DNA from: Kluyvera intermedia
Lineage (GTDB): Bacteria > Pseudomonadota > Gammaproteobacteria > Enterobacterales > Enterobacteriaceae
Length of the DNA: 64,000 nt
NCBI RefSeq assembly: GCF_034424175.1
Contig: NZ_CP139986.1
Location: forward strand, 248,001 to 312,000
Reading direction: 5' to 3'
The first letter of the stretch is position 1; every line of letters begins with the position of its first letter. The notes beneath the pieces were generated by a model. That model did no database searches. It was given only the letters and a program-made list of their open reading frames with translations, and was not told where the DNA came from. This document shows positions 18,454 to 27,111 of this stretch, one piece after another. Made by a program: the position numbers and the translations under genes.

Positions 18454-20778
18454 ATGACGCCGTTACGCGTTTTTCGTAAAACAACACCTTTGGTTAACGC
18501 CATTCGCCTGAGCCTGCTGCCGCTGGCCGGTCTCTCGTTTTCCGCTTTTGCTGCACAGGTTGATATCGCACCGGGATCGCTCGACAAAGCGCTCAATCAG
18601 TATGCCGCACACAGCGGAATTACCCTCTCGGTTGACGCCAGCCTGACGCGCGGCAAGCAGAGCAACGGCCTGCACGGAGATTACGACGTCGAGAGCGGCC
18701 TGCAACAGCTGCTGGACGGCAGCGGACTGCAGGTAAAACCGCTGGGAAATAACAGCTGGACGCTGGAGACCGCGCCCGCGCCAAAAGAAGATGCCCTGAC
18801 CGTGGTCGGCGACTGGCTGGGCGATGCGCGTGAAAACGACGTATTTGAACATGCTGGCGCGCGTGACGTGATCCGCCGTGAGGATTTCGCCAAAACCGGC
18901 GCAACCACCATGCGTGAGGTGCTTAACCGCATCCCTGGCGTCAGCGCGCCGGAAAACAACGGCACCGGCAGCCACGACCTGGCGATGAACTTTGGCATCC
19001 GGGGCCTGAACCCACGCCTCGCCAGCCGCTCGACCGTCCTGATGGACGGCATCCCCGTCCCCTTTGCCCCTTACGGTCAGCCGCAGCTTTCACTGGCTCC
19101 CGTTTCGCTCGGCAACATGGATGCCATTGACGTGGTGCGCGGTGGTGGTGCGGTGCGTTACGGACCGCAGAGCGTGGGCGGCGTGGTGAACTTTGTTACC
19201 CGCGCCATTCCGCAGGACTTTGGTATCGAGGCGGGGGTGGAAGGTCAGCTCAGCCCAACCTCTTCACAAAACAACCCGAAAGAGACGCACAACCTGATGG
19301 TGGGCGGCACAGCGGACAACGGTTTTGGCACCGCGCTGCTCTACTCCGGCACGCGCGGCAGTGACTGGCGCGAGCACAGCGCCACCCGCATCGACGACCT
19401 GATGCTGAAAAGCAAATATGCGCCGAATGAGGTGCACACCTTCAACAGCCTGCTGCAATATTACGATGGTGAAGCCGACATGCCCGGCGGCCTGTCCCGC
19501 GCGGATTACGACGCCGATCGCTGGCAATCCACCCGCCCGTATGACCGCTTCTGGGGCCGTCGCAAGCTGGCGAGCCTGGGCTACCAGTTCCAGCCGGACA
19601 GCCAGCATAAATTCAACATTCAGGGGTTCTACACCCAAACCCTGCGCAGCGGCTACCTGGAGCAAGGCAAACGCATCACCCTCTCGCCGCGTAACTACTG
19701 GGTGCGCGGTATTGAGCCACGCTACAGCCAGAGCTTTATGATCGGCCCTTCCGCGCACGAAGTGGGCGTGGGCTATCGCTATGTGAATGAATCAACGCAT
19801 GAAATGCGTTACTACACCGCCACCAGCAGCGGGCAGTTGCCGTCCGGCTCAAGCCCTTACGACCGCGACACGCGTTCCGGCACCGAGGCGCACGCCTGGT
19901 ATCTGGATGACAAAATCGACATCGGCAACTGGACCATCACGCCGGGTATGCGTTTCGAACATATCGAGTCATACCAGAACAACGCCATCAAAGGCACGCA
20001 CGAAGAGGTGAGCTATAACGCACCGCTTCCGGCGTTGAACGTGCTCTATCACCTGACTGATAGCTGGAATCTTTATGCAAACACTGAAGGCTCGTTCGGC
20101 ACCGTACAGTACAGCCAGATTGGCAAGGCTGTGCAAAGCGGCAATGTGGAACCGGAAAAAGCGCGAACCTGGGAACTCGGTACCCGCTACGACGACGGCG
20201 CGCTGACGGCGGAAATGGGGCTGTTCCTAATTAACTTTAACAATCAGTACGACTCCAACCAGACCAACGACACCGTCACTGCACGTGGCAAAACGCGCCA
20301 TACCGGGCTGGAAACGCAGGCACGTTACGACCTGGGTACGCTAACGCCAACGCTTGATAACGTTTCCGTCTACGCCAGCTATGCGTATGTGAAAGCGGAA
20401 ATCCGCGAGAAAGGCGACACCTATGGCAATCAGGTGCCATTCTCCCCGAAACATAAAGGCACGCTGGGCGTGGACTACAAGCCGGGCAACTGGACGTTCA
20501 ATCTGAACAGCGATTTCCAGTCCAGCCAGTTTGCGGATAACGCCAATACGGTGAAAGAGAGCGCCGACGGCAGTACCGGCCGCATTCCCGGCTTCATGCT
20601 CTGGGGCGCACGCGTGGCGTATGACTTTGGCCCGCAGATGGCAGATCTGAACCTGGCGTTCGGTGTGAAAAACATCTTCGACCAGGACTACTTCATCCGC
20701 TCTTATGACGACAACAACAAAGGCATCTACGCAGGCCAGCCGCGCACGCTGTATATGCAGGGGTCGTTGAAGTTCTGA
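18454..20778 (+). CDS. fecA: FecA, outer-membrane receptor for ferric dicitrate
   Basis: 774 residues as in E. coli. Signal peptide of 33 residues ending SAFA, then the periplasmic STN signalling domain (about 34-110, SLDKALNQYAAHSGITLSVD), a TonB box (DALTVVG near 112), the plug domain (about 140-255, VLNRIPGVSAPENNG, VVRGGGAVRYGPQSVGGVVNFV) and the barrel ending in LKF. It imports diferric dicitrate with TonB energy and signals to FecR through its N-terminal extension. It heads the transport part of the operon behind its own FecI promoter. Confidence 0.97.
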   Translation: MTPLRVFRKTTPLVNAIRLSLLPLAGLSFSAFAAQVDIAPGSLDKALNQYAAHSGITLSVDASLTRGKQSNGLHGDYDVESGLQQLLDGSGLQVKPLGNNSWTLETAPAPKEDALTVVGDWLGDARENDVFEHAGARDVIRREDFAKTGATTMREVLNRIPGVSAPENNGTGSHDLAMNFGIRGLNPRLASRSTVLMDGIPVPFAPYGQPQLSLAPVSLGNMDAIDVVRGGGAVRYGPQSVGGVVNFVTRAIPQDFGIEAGVEGQLSPTSSQNNPKETHNLMVGGTADNGFGTALLYSGTRGSDWREHSATRIDDLMLKSKYAPNEVHTFNSLLQYYDGEADMPGGLSRADYDADRWQSTRPYDRFWGRRKLASLGYQFQPDSQHKFNIQGFYTQTLRSGYLEQGKRITLSPRNYWVRGIEPRYSQSFMIGPSAHEVGVGYRYVNESTHEMRYYTATSSGQLPSGSSPYDRDTRSGTEAHAWYLDDKIDIGNWTITPGMRFEHIESYQNNAIKGTHEEVSYNAPLPALNVLYHLTDSWNLYANTEGSFGTVQYSQIGKAVQSGNVEPEKARTWELGTRYDDGALTAEMGLFLINFNNQYDSNQTNDTVTARGKTRHTGLETQARYDLGTLTPTLDNVSVYASYAYVKAEIREKGDTYGNQVPFSPKHKGTLGVDYKPGNWTFNLNSDFQSSQFADNANTVKESADGSTGRIPGFMLWGARVAYDFGPQMADLNLAFGVKNIFDQDYFIRSYDDNNKGIYAGQPRTLYMQGSLKF

Positions 20779-20785
20779 TGTGTTA

Positions 20786-20808
20786 ACGCCCGGCTTGCCG
20801 GGCTTTTA
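20786..20808 (+). terminator. Hairpin between fecA and fecB (attenuating terminator)
   Basis: GCCCGGCTTGCCGGGCTTTT is a G/C-rich stem with T run 8 bases after the fecA stop. In E. coli a similar structure lowers expression of fecBCDE relative to fecA. The fecB ATG follows within 20 bases, so read-through is expected. Confidence 0.75.
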
Positions 20809-20822
20809 GCTGGAATGTGACT

Positions 20823-21725
20823 ATGTTGGCATTTATCCGTTTTCTTTTTGCAGGCCTGCTGCTGGTGATCGGCCACGCCTTTGCCGCCACGGTTCAGGAC
20901 GAACACGGCACGTTTACACTCGATAAAACGCCACAACGGATTGTGGTGCTGGAACTCTCGTTCGCCGATGCGCTGGCCGCCGTGGACGTCAGCCCGATCG
21001 GTATTGCCGACGATAACGATGCAAAACGCATCCTGCCCGAAGTGCGTGCGCACCTGAAACCGTGGCAGTCCGTCGGAACGCGCGCGCAGCCGAGCCTGGA
21101 AGCCATTGCTGCCCTGAAACCAGACCTGATCATTGCCGACAGCAGTCGCCATGCGGGGATTTACACCGCCTTGCAGCAAATCGCGCCGGTACTGCTGCTT
21201 AAGTCCCGCAACGAAACCTACGCTGAAAATTTGCACTCAGCGGCTATCATCGGCGAAGTGGTAGGTAAAAAACGAGAGATGCAGGCGCGTCTGGAACAAC
21301 ATAAAGAGAAGATGGCGCAGTGGGCCAGCCAGCTTCCCACAGGGACACGCGTGGCCTTTGGCACATCACGCGAACAGCTATTCAACCTGCATACCCAGGA
21401 GACCTGGACCGGCAGCGTGCTGGCTTCTCTGGGGCTGAACGTTCCCGCTGCGATGGCGGGCGCGTCCATGCCGTCCATCGGCCTGGAGCAACTGCTGGCG
21501 GTCAATCCTGCCTGGCTGCTGGTTGCCCACTATCGCGAAGAGAGCATTGTTAAACGCTGGCAACAAGATCCGCTCTGGCAGATATTAACCGCCGCGCAGA
21601 AGCAGCAGGTTGCTTCAGTCGACAGTAACGCCTGGGCGCGGATGCGCGGTATTTTTGCCGCAGAGCGTATTGCCGCTGACACGGTAAAAATCTTCCACCA
21701 TCAGCCGCTTACCGATGTGAAATGA
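20823..21725 (+). CDS. fecB: FecB, periplasmic ferric citrate-binding protein
   Basis: 300 residues starting MLAFIRFLF, the E. coli start; an upstream GTG at 20817 is a frame extension only. Signal peptide to AFA (about 21), then a class III substrate-binding fold with two lobes joined by a long helix (motifs PQRIVVLELSFADAL, ALKPDLIIAD, GLEQLLAVNPAWLLVAHY). It delivers iron citrate to FecCD. Its stop overlaps the ATG of fecC by 4 bases. Confidence 0.96.
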   Translation: MLAFIRFLFAGLLLVIGHAFAATVQDEHGTFTLDKTPQRIVVLELSFADALAAVDVSPIGIADDNDAKRILPEVRAHLKPWQSVGTRAQPSLEAIAALKPDLIIADSSRHAGIYTALQQIAPVLLLKSRNETYAENLHSAAIIGEVVGKKREMQARLEQHKEKMAQWASQLPTGTRVAFGTSREQLFNLHTQETWTGSVLASLGLNVPAAMAGASMPSIGLEQLLAVNPAWLLVAHYREESIVKRWQQDPLWQILTAAQKQQVASVDSNAWARMRGIFAAERIAADTVKIFHHQPLTDVK

Positions 21726-22720
21726 CCGCGCTAAAACACCCGGTGCTGCTGTGGGGGCTTCCCGTTGCAGTACTTATTATTATTTTCTGGCTGAGTCTGT
21801 TTTGCTACTCGGCCATTCCTGTTTCCGGAGCAGACGCAATCCGCGCCCTGCTGCCTGGACACACGCCAACGCTACCAGAAGCGCTGGTGCAAAACCTTCG
21901 TTTGCCGCGAAGCCTGGTCGCCGTTCTGATCGGCGCAAGCCTGGCGCTCGCGGGCACGCTGCTGCAAACCCTGACCCACAACCCAATGGCCTCTCCTTCA
22001 CTGCTCGGCATTAACAGCGGCGCGGCGCTGGCTATGGCGCTTACCAGCGCGCTGAGTCCGACGCCGGTTGCAGGCTATTCCCTGTCGTTCATCGCGGCAT
22101 GCGGGGGCGGCGTGAGCTGGCTGCTGGTCATGACCGCAGGAGGCGGGTTTCGTCATACCCAGGACAGAAACAAACTGATCCTCGCGGGTATCGCGCTGTC
22201 GGCCTTTTGTATGGCCCTGACCCGCATCACCCTACTGCTGGCCGAAGATCATGCTTACGGCATCTTTTACTGGCTGGCAGGCGGAGTGTCCCACGCCCAC
22301 TGGCAGGATGTCTGGCAGCTCTTGCCGGTGGTGGTCACTACAGTCCCTGTCGTGTTGCTGCTGGCGAATCAACTGAACCTGCTCAACGTCAGCGACAGTA
22401 CCGCCCATACGCTGGGAGTGAACCTGCCGAGACTACGTTTGATAATCAATATGTTAGTGCTGCTTCTGGTTGGCGCGTGCGTCAGTGTGGCAGGTCCGGT
22501 GGCGTTTATCGGCCTGCTGGTGCCACATCTGGCGCGCTTCTGGGCAGGCTTCGATCAGCGCAACGTACTGCCGGTGAGCATGCTGCTGGGGGCCACGCTG
22601 ATGCTGATGGCAGATGTACTCGCACGCGCGCTGGCCTTCCCCGGCGATCTGCCCGCAGGCGCAATGCTGGCGCTGATTGGCAGTCCTTGCTTTGTCTGGC
22701 TGGTGAGGAGGCGAGGATGA
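21722..22720 (+). CDS. fecC: FecC, ferric citrate ABC permease subunit
   Basis: 332 residues with nine to ten membrane helices of the FecCD family. Family motifs visible: NLRLPRSLVAVLIGASLALAG near 58-78, LTHNPMASPSLLGINSG near 90-106 and GPVAFIGLLVPHLAR near 258-272, the cytoplasmic coupling region. It pairs with FecD in the inner membrane. Start and stop overlap neighbours by 4 bases each. Confidence 0.96.
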   Translation: MTALKHPVLLWGLPVAVLIIIFWLSLFCYSAIPVSGADAIRALLPGHTPTLPEALVQNLRLPRSLVAVLIGASLALAGTLLQTLTHNPMASPSLLGINSGAALAMALTSALSPTPVAGYSLSFIAACGGGVSWLLVMTAGGGFRHTQDRNKLILAGIALSAFCMALTRITLLLAEDHAYGIFYWLAGGVSHAHWQDVWQLLPVVVTTVPVVLLLANQLNLLNVSDSTAHTLGVNLPRLRLIINMLVLLLVGACVSVAGPVAFIGLLVPHLARFWAGFDQRNVLPVSMLLGATLMLMADVLARALAFPGDLPAGAMLALIGSPCFVWLVRRRG

Positions 22721-23673
22721 AAATTGCGCTGGTCATTTTCATCACCCTTGCCCTGGCAGGCTGTGCGCTGTTATCACTCCATATGGGGGTGATCCCCGTG
22801 CCGTGGCGCGCGCTGCTGACCGACTGGCAGGACGGACGCGAGCATTATTATGTATTGATGGAGTACCGACTGCCGCGCTTGCTGCTGGCACTGTTTGTCG
22901 GTGCAGCCCTCGCCGTGGCGGGCGTGCTGGTACAGGGGATTGTGCGTAACCCGCTAGCATCACCGGATATTCTCGGCATTAACCATGCCGCCAGCCTTGC
23001 CTCTGTGGGAGCACTGCTTCTTATGCCATCACTATCCGTGATGGTGCTGCCGCTGCTGGCCTTTGCGGGCGGTATGGCGGGGTTGATCTTGCTGAAGATG
23101 CTGGCAAAGACCCACCAGCCGATGAAGCTGGCGCTCACCGGCGTGGCGCTTTCCGCCTGCTGGGCGAGCCTGACGGATTACCTGATGCTCCTGCACCCGC
23201 AGGATGTAAACAGTGCCCTGCTGTGGCTGACGGGTAGCTTATGGGGGCGCGACTGGCACTTTGTGAAGATTGCCGTGCCGTTGCTCATTCTGTTTTTGCC
23301 GCTGAGCCTGCGCTTTTGTCGCGATCTCGACCTGCTGGCGCTGGGCGATGCACGAGCAGCCACGCTCGGCGTGTCGGTTCAGCGCACCCGGTTCCAGGGG
23401 CTGATGCTGGCTGTCGCGATGACAGCAACCGGCGTGGCCGTCTGTGGCCCGATAAGTTTTATTGGTCTCGTCGTGCCGCACATGGTGCGCAGGATCGCCG
23501 GCGGGCGTCACCGCTGGCTGATGCCCGTTTCGGCCCTGACGGGCGCGTTGTTGCTGGTCATTGCCGATCTGCTGGCACGAATCATTCATCCGCCGCTGGA
23601 GCTTCCGGCAGGCGTGCTGACCGCCATTATCGGCGCACCGTGGTTTGTCTGGCTGCTTGTGAGAATGCGATAA
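22717..23673 (+). CDS. fecD: FecD, ferric citrate ABC permease subunit
   Basis: 318 residues from ATG 22717, which overlaps the fecC stop (ATGA); a longer open frame upstream of this start is out-of-frame shadow of fecC. FecCD family motifs: YRLPRLLLALFVGAALAVAG, IVRNPLASPDILGINHA, GPISFIGLVVPHMVR. Nine to ten membrane helices. Forms the transmembrane heterodimer with FecC. fecE follows with no gap after the TAA. Confidence 0.96.
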   Translation: MKIALVIFITLALAGCALLSLHMGVIPVPWRALLTDWQDGREHYYVLMEYRLPRLLLALFVGAALAVAGVLVQGIVRNPLASPDILGINHAASLASVGALLLMPSLSVMVLPLLAFAGGMAGLILLKMLAKTHQPMKLALTGVALSACWASLTDYLMLLHPQDVNSALLWLTGSLWGRDWHFVKIAVPLLILFLPLSLRFCRDLDLLALGDARAATLGVSVQRTRFQGLMLAVAMTATGVAVCGPISFIGLVVPHMVRRIAGGRHRWLMPVSALTGALLLVIADLLARIIHPPLELPAGVLTAIIGAPWFVWLLVRMR

Positions 23674-24441
23674 ATGAGATTACGTACTGAAAATCTGACC
23701 GTCAGCTATGGCGCACAAACCGTGCTGGATGGACTTTCTCTCGCCCTGCCTGCCGGAAAAATCACGGCCCTGCTCGGCCCTAACGGTTGCGGGAAATCGA
23801 CGCTGTTGAACTGTTTTTCTCGCCTGTTAACACCAGACTCTGGCGAGATATTGCTTGATGAAAAACCCATAGCCGGTTTTTCCGCCCGCCAGCTGGCTCG
23901 CCGCCTGGCTTTACTGCCGCAACACCATTTATCCCCCGAGGGGATCACTGTACGGGAACTGGTTTCCTACGGCCGCAGCCCGTGGCTGTCGTTGTGGGGG
24001 CGACTCTCCGCGGAAGACAACGAGCGGGTCAACGTGGCAATGAGTCAGACCCGGACGCGCAATCTGGCTGACCGCAGGTTAACCCAGCTTTCCGGCGGCC
24101 AGCGCCAGCGTGCGTTTCTGGCGATGGTGCTGGCACAGGATACCCCACTCATTCTTCTTGATGAGCCTACGACCTACCTCGATATCAATCATCAGGTTGA
24201 ACTGATGCGCCTGATGGTTGAACTCAAAAGGCAGGGGAAAACCGTAGTGACGGTACTCCACGATCTGAATCAGGCCAGCCGCTATTGCGATCATCTGGTG
24301 GTACTGGCAAGCGGTCGCGTGATGGCGCAAGGTGCTCCGGAAGCAGTGATGAAACCAGAGCTTCTAAAGACGGTGTTCAGCGTAGAAGCGGAAATCCATC
24401 CCGAACCGGTATCTGGCAGACCCATGTGTGTGGTGAAGTAG
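23674..24441 (+). CDS. fecE: FecE, ABC transporter ATPase
   Basis: 255 residues. Walker A GPNGCGKST (about 35-43), signature LSGGQRQRAFLAM (about 136-148), Walker B LILLDEPTTYLD (about 155-166) and switch His in VLHDLNQASRYC. It powers ferric citrate import through FecCD. The ATG immediately follows the fecD stop. The last gene of the operon; IS66 debris begins within 55 bases after its stop. Confidence 0.97.
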   Translation: MRLRTENLTVSYGAQTVLDGLSLALPAGKITALLGPNGCGKSTLLNCFSRLLTPDSGEILLDEKPIAGFSARQLARRLALLPQHHLSPEGITVRELVSYGRSPWLSLWGRLSAEDNERVNVAMSQTRTRNLADRRLTQLSGGQRQRAFLAMVLAQDTPLILLDEPTTYLDINHQVELMRLMVELKRQGKTVVTVLHDLNQASRYCDHLVVLASGRVMAQGAPEAVMKPELLKTVFSVEAEIHPEPVSGRPMCVVK

Positions 24442-24494
24442 TCTGGCGAAGTCATAAGGATCATCACAGGACAGATAAAGGAAGTGATAACCAC

Positions 24495-24833
24495 CTGCCA
24501 ACAGGCACCAAAATCTGGCTGGTTGCCGGTATCACCGACATGCGCAACGGCTTCAATGGTCTCGCCGCAAAGGTGCAGACGATGCTGAAAGATGACCCGA
24601 TGTCCGGCCATGTCTTCATCTTCCGGGGCCGCAGCGGCAGTAAGGTCAAACTGCTGTGGTCCACCGGCGACGGGCTGTGCCTGCTGACCAAACGGCTGGA
24701 ACGCGGCCGCTTCGCCAGGCCCTCTGCCCGCGATGGCAAAGTGTTCCTGACCCCGGCGCAGCTGGCAATGCTTCTGGAAGGCATCGACTGGCGGCAGCCT
24801 AAAAGACTGCTTACGTCCCTGACCATGTTGTAG
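24495..24833 (+). pseudogene. tnpB: IS66-family TnpB (Orf2) remnant
   Basis: About 112 codons give LPTGTKIWLVAGITDMRNGFNG, HVFIFRGRSGSKVKLLWSTGDGLCL, TKRLERGRFA and TPAQLAMLLEGIDWRQPKR, a nearly full IS66 Orf2. A GTG at 24484 with good ribosome site is out of frame with the body, which suggests a small indel at the start. Function in IS66 is accessory to TnpC. The element ends are missing. Confidence 0.85.
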
Positions 24834-24882
24834 GCCTCTTTATCCTGGTTGTCGTTGAATAAGCCTGGTAAAATGCGGGCTT

Positions 24883-25152
24883 ATGAACAACACCTCCCCC
24901 TGACGACATCCTTCTGCTGAAACAGCGCCTGTCCGAACAGGAAGCGCTGAACCGCGCCCTGCTGGAAAAGCAGGCCGACCGGGAGCGCGAAATAGACCAT
25001 CTGCAGGCGCAGCTGGATAAGCTTCGCCGGATGAACTTCGGCAGTCGTTCTGAATAAATCTCCCGCCGCATCGCGCAGATAGAAGCCGACCTGAACCGGC
25101 TTCAGACAGAAAGCGATACGCTGACGGGTCGGGTTGCCGATACGGGCCGGGC
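24883..25152 (+). pseudogene. tnpC: IS66-family TnpC N-terminal fragment, frameshifted
   Basis: ATG AAC AAC ACC then an extra C breaks the frame (TCCCCCTGACG), after which the frame reads DDILLLKQRLSEQEALNR, a coiled coil DREREIDHLQAQLDKLRRMNFGSRSE, then a TAA in place of a Lys codon, then ISRRIAQIEADL. The match ends at about 25152 where unrelated sequence starts. Only the N-terminal coiled coil and zinc-ribbon approach remain. Confidence 0.85.
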
Positions 25153-25163
25153 CCCGTATCGTT

Positions 25164-25426
25164 TTAACCCTGAATATTCATCGCAGATATTGTTTCGGGT
25201 TTTCCGGTATACCAGCCCTGAACTAGGTAACCGGGGCCAAGAGAACGGACGAATTCAAACTGTCCTGGCGTTTCCACCCCTTCAAACATCAGTGGTTTGC
25301 CAGTACCACGTAACCCTTTCACCACAGAAACAAGTAGCGCTCGCTTCACCGGGTCATCAATATTGGCAATAAAAATACGGTCTATTTTTATCTCATCGAA
25401 ATCCAGTACCGTCAGCCATTCAATAT
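25164..25426 (-). pseudogene. EAL-domain (c-di-GMP phosphodiesterase) C-terminal fragment
   Basis: Minus-strand frame reads HIEWLTVLDFDEIKIDRIFI, then LRGTGKPLMFEGVET and YLVQGWYTGKP, the last third of an EAL domain (DFG-like, KID, EGVET and QG.Y motifs). The 5' part, including the EAL motif itself, is cut by the transposon terminal repeat starting at 25427. Cannot be active. Similar EAL pieces occur on Klebsiella plasmids (from memory). Confidence 0.8.
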
Positions 25427-25448
25427 GGGGGCCGCTTGGAAAACGGAA

Positions 25449-26770
25449 TCTATGGTCACTCCCGTTTTTGCAACACCGATTTTGACGACAAGTTGGCTTG
25501 CTTGAATCTATCCGGCGTCTGAATGGGATTTTATTCCCGCGCCTTGATGAGTTCCGCGCCTGATGAACCTCCAGAAAATATACGGCTTCAATGAGCCTTT
25601 CCGTTTTACAGGTTCCTCAACAGGCCGGTGGGCCGTTAGTATCATCAATATCAGTATTCGCAAAACCAGATCAGTAATTCTTTAAACCGGTGTATTTCTG
25701 CCGTTATGCTACATAAGTTTGCTGTCGTGCCGTTAGGGCCCAGGCTATTCTGGCCAGCTTGTTTGCCAGAGCACAAGTGACGACAAAGTTGCTTTTCCGG
25801 CACAGTAAATCCCTGACCCAATCGGCCAATTTGCCAGACTGGTGTTCCAGTTTTTGTATGAATACCCTGGCACATTGAACCAACAAAGTTCGGATCTTTT
25901 TATTACCTCGCTTACTAATTCCCAGCAATGTCGTCCTACCTCCCGTGCTGTACTGCCGAGGTACAAGCCCTGTTGCCGCCGCAAAGTCACGGCTGCTGGC
26001 GTACTGCTTCCCGTCGCCAATCTCAGTTGAAATAGTACTCGCTGTCAGTGTTCCGACGCAGGGAATGCTCAGCAAGCGCTGTCCAACCTCATCTTCGTCC
26101 AACTTTCGTTTCAACTGGGATTCCAAATCTTTAATCTGCTCAACAAGATAGTGATAATGCTGTTGTAATTTCAGCAATAACTGGCTGAGGTAAAGAGGCA
26201 AACTATTATCCTCAAGAATGGTACTCAGTCGGCTAATAACGGCAGCTCCTCGGGGAACGCTAATGCCAAATTCCAGCAGAAAAGCATGCATTTGATTGGT
26301 TGTTTTTACCTTATCCTGAACCAGGGATTCACGGACACGATGCAGAGCCCGCATTGCCTGCTGAGATTCCGTTCTGGGCTGCACAAAACGCATAGACGGA
26401 CGCGATGCAGCTTCACAAATAGCTTCGGCGTCGACAAAGTCGTTTTTATTGCTTTTAACGAACGGGCGGACAAATTGTGGTGATATCAGCTTTGGGGAAT
26501 GCCCCAACTCTTCCAACTTGCGTGCCATAAAGTGAGAACCGCCACAGGCTTCCATTGCGATGGTTGTAGCGGGGCATGTCGCCAAAAATTCGATCAACTT
26601 TGGCCGGGTAAATTTTTTACGGTAAACAGCCTTCCCGCGACGATCCTGGCAATGAATATGGAAAGAGTTTTTACCCAGATCGATACCAATGAGCGCAATG
26701 TTTTCCATGATAGTTCTCCGAATGAAAGCCTGTCCTCAGCATAGTACCGGGAAGGAGGGAGTGACCATCT
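25449..26770 (-). mobile_element. IS110-family, IS1111-group element (IS5075/IS4321-like), copy 1
   Basis: Sub-terminal 12-bp inverted repeats ATGGTCACTCCC (25452-25463) and GGGAGTGACCAT (26757-26768) bracket the transposase gene. Sub-terminal repeats are a mark of the IS1111 group, and IS5075/IS4321 are known to insert in Tn3/Tn21-type terminal repeats, as here. The 250 bases downstream of the transposase gene (25449-25703) are non-coding. Exact ends cannot be set to the base. Confidence 0.85.
25704..26708 (-). CDS. IS110-family DEDD transposase, copy 1
   Basis: 334 residues. N-terminal RuvC-like DEDD domain (GIDLGKNSFHIH, AMEACGGSHF, NDFVDAEAI) and C-terminal Tnp_20 domain (LLSIPCVGTLTAS, AAATGLVPRQYSTGG with the catalytic Ser). 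The family works with a structured guide RNA made from the element's non-coding end. Identical in sequence to the product at 35511-36515. It is transcribed away from lac. Confidence 0.95.
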   Translation of the reverse strand: MENIALIGIDLGKNSFHIHCQDRRGKAVYRKKFTRPKLIEFLATCPATTIAMEACGGSHFMARKLEELGHSPKLISPQFVRPFVKSNKNDFVDAEAICEAASRPSMRFVQPRTESQQAMRALHRVRESLVQDKVKTTNQMHAFLLEFGISVPRGAAVISRLSTILEDNSLPLYLSQLLLKLQQHYHYLVEQIKDLESQLKRKLDEDEVGQRLLSIPCVGTLTASTISTEIGDGKQYASSRDFAAATGLVPRQYSTGGRTTLLGISKRGNKKIRTLLVQCARVFIQKLEHQSGKLADWVRDLLCRKSNFVVTCALANKLARIAWALTARQQTYVA

Positions 26771-26791
26771 CATTAAATATCCTACGTTAAG

Positions 26792-27111
26792 CCTGTTTTT
26801 TGAGCTGGCATGACGGGCAGCTATGAGCGAAGTATAGTCATTCGCCCTATCTCTTTTGTCGCACTTTCAACAAGGGGGTCGCTTGGAAAGCGGAACGAGG
26901 TCAGTCTCCGCCCGGACTGCTCAGCTCTTTAAACAGCAAAAGAGAGGCATCTTATGAGAAGGGATTGTTCAGTATGTCAGGGCAGACTGCTTTTTCATCC
27001 GCAGGTACTGAGGGTAAATGCTCAATTCCGGTACGATTCTTACTCTATAGCCAGACAGAATTCAGCATTGTGCTGAACCCGAATCTTTTTTTACTCTGAC
27101 AGGCCTGTTCA
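26792..27111. other. Spacer inside the transposon with a half terminal-repeat-like motif
   Basis: No supported gene. At 26875-26897 the sequence GGGGTCGCTTGGAAAGCGGAAC resembles the outer half of the flanking Tn3-type repeats but does not continue to a TAAG end. A 40-codon frame at 26954-27076 (starts MRRDCSVCQG, has CxxC) is too short to assign. Confidence 0.4.

Noticed and set aside
22099..22716. Extended frame upstream of fecD
   Set aside because: Lies wholly inside fecC in another frame; the real fecD start is ATG 22717, overlapping the fecC stop.
26954..27076. 40-codon frame with CxxC (MRRDCSVCQG)
   Set aside because: Too short, no conserved family recognised, and sits in transposon debris.
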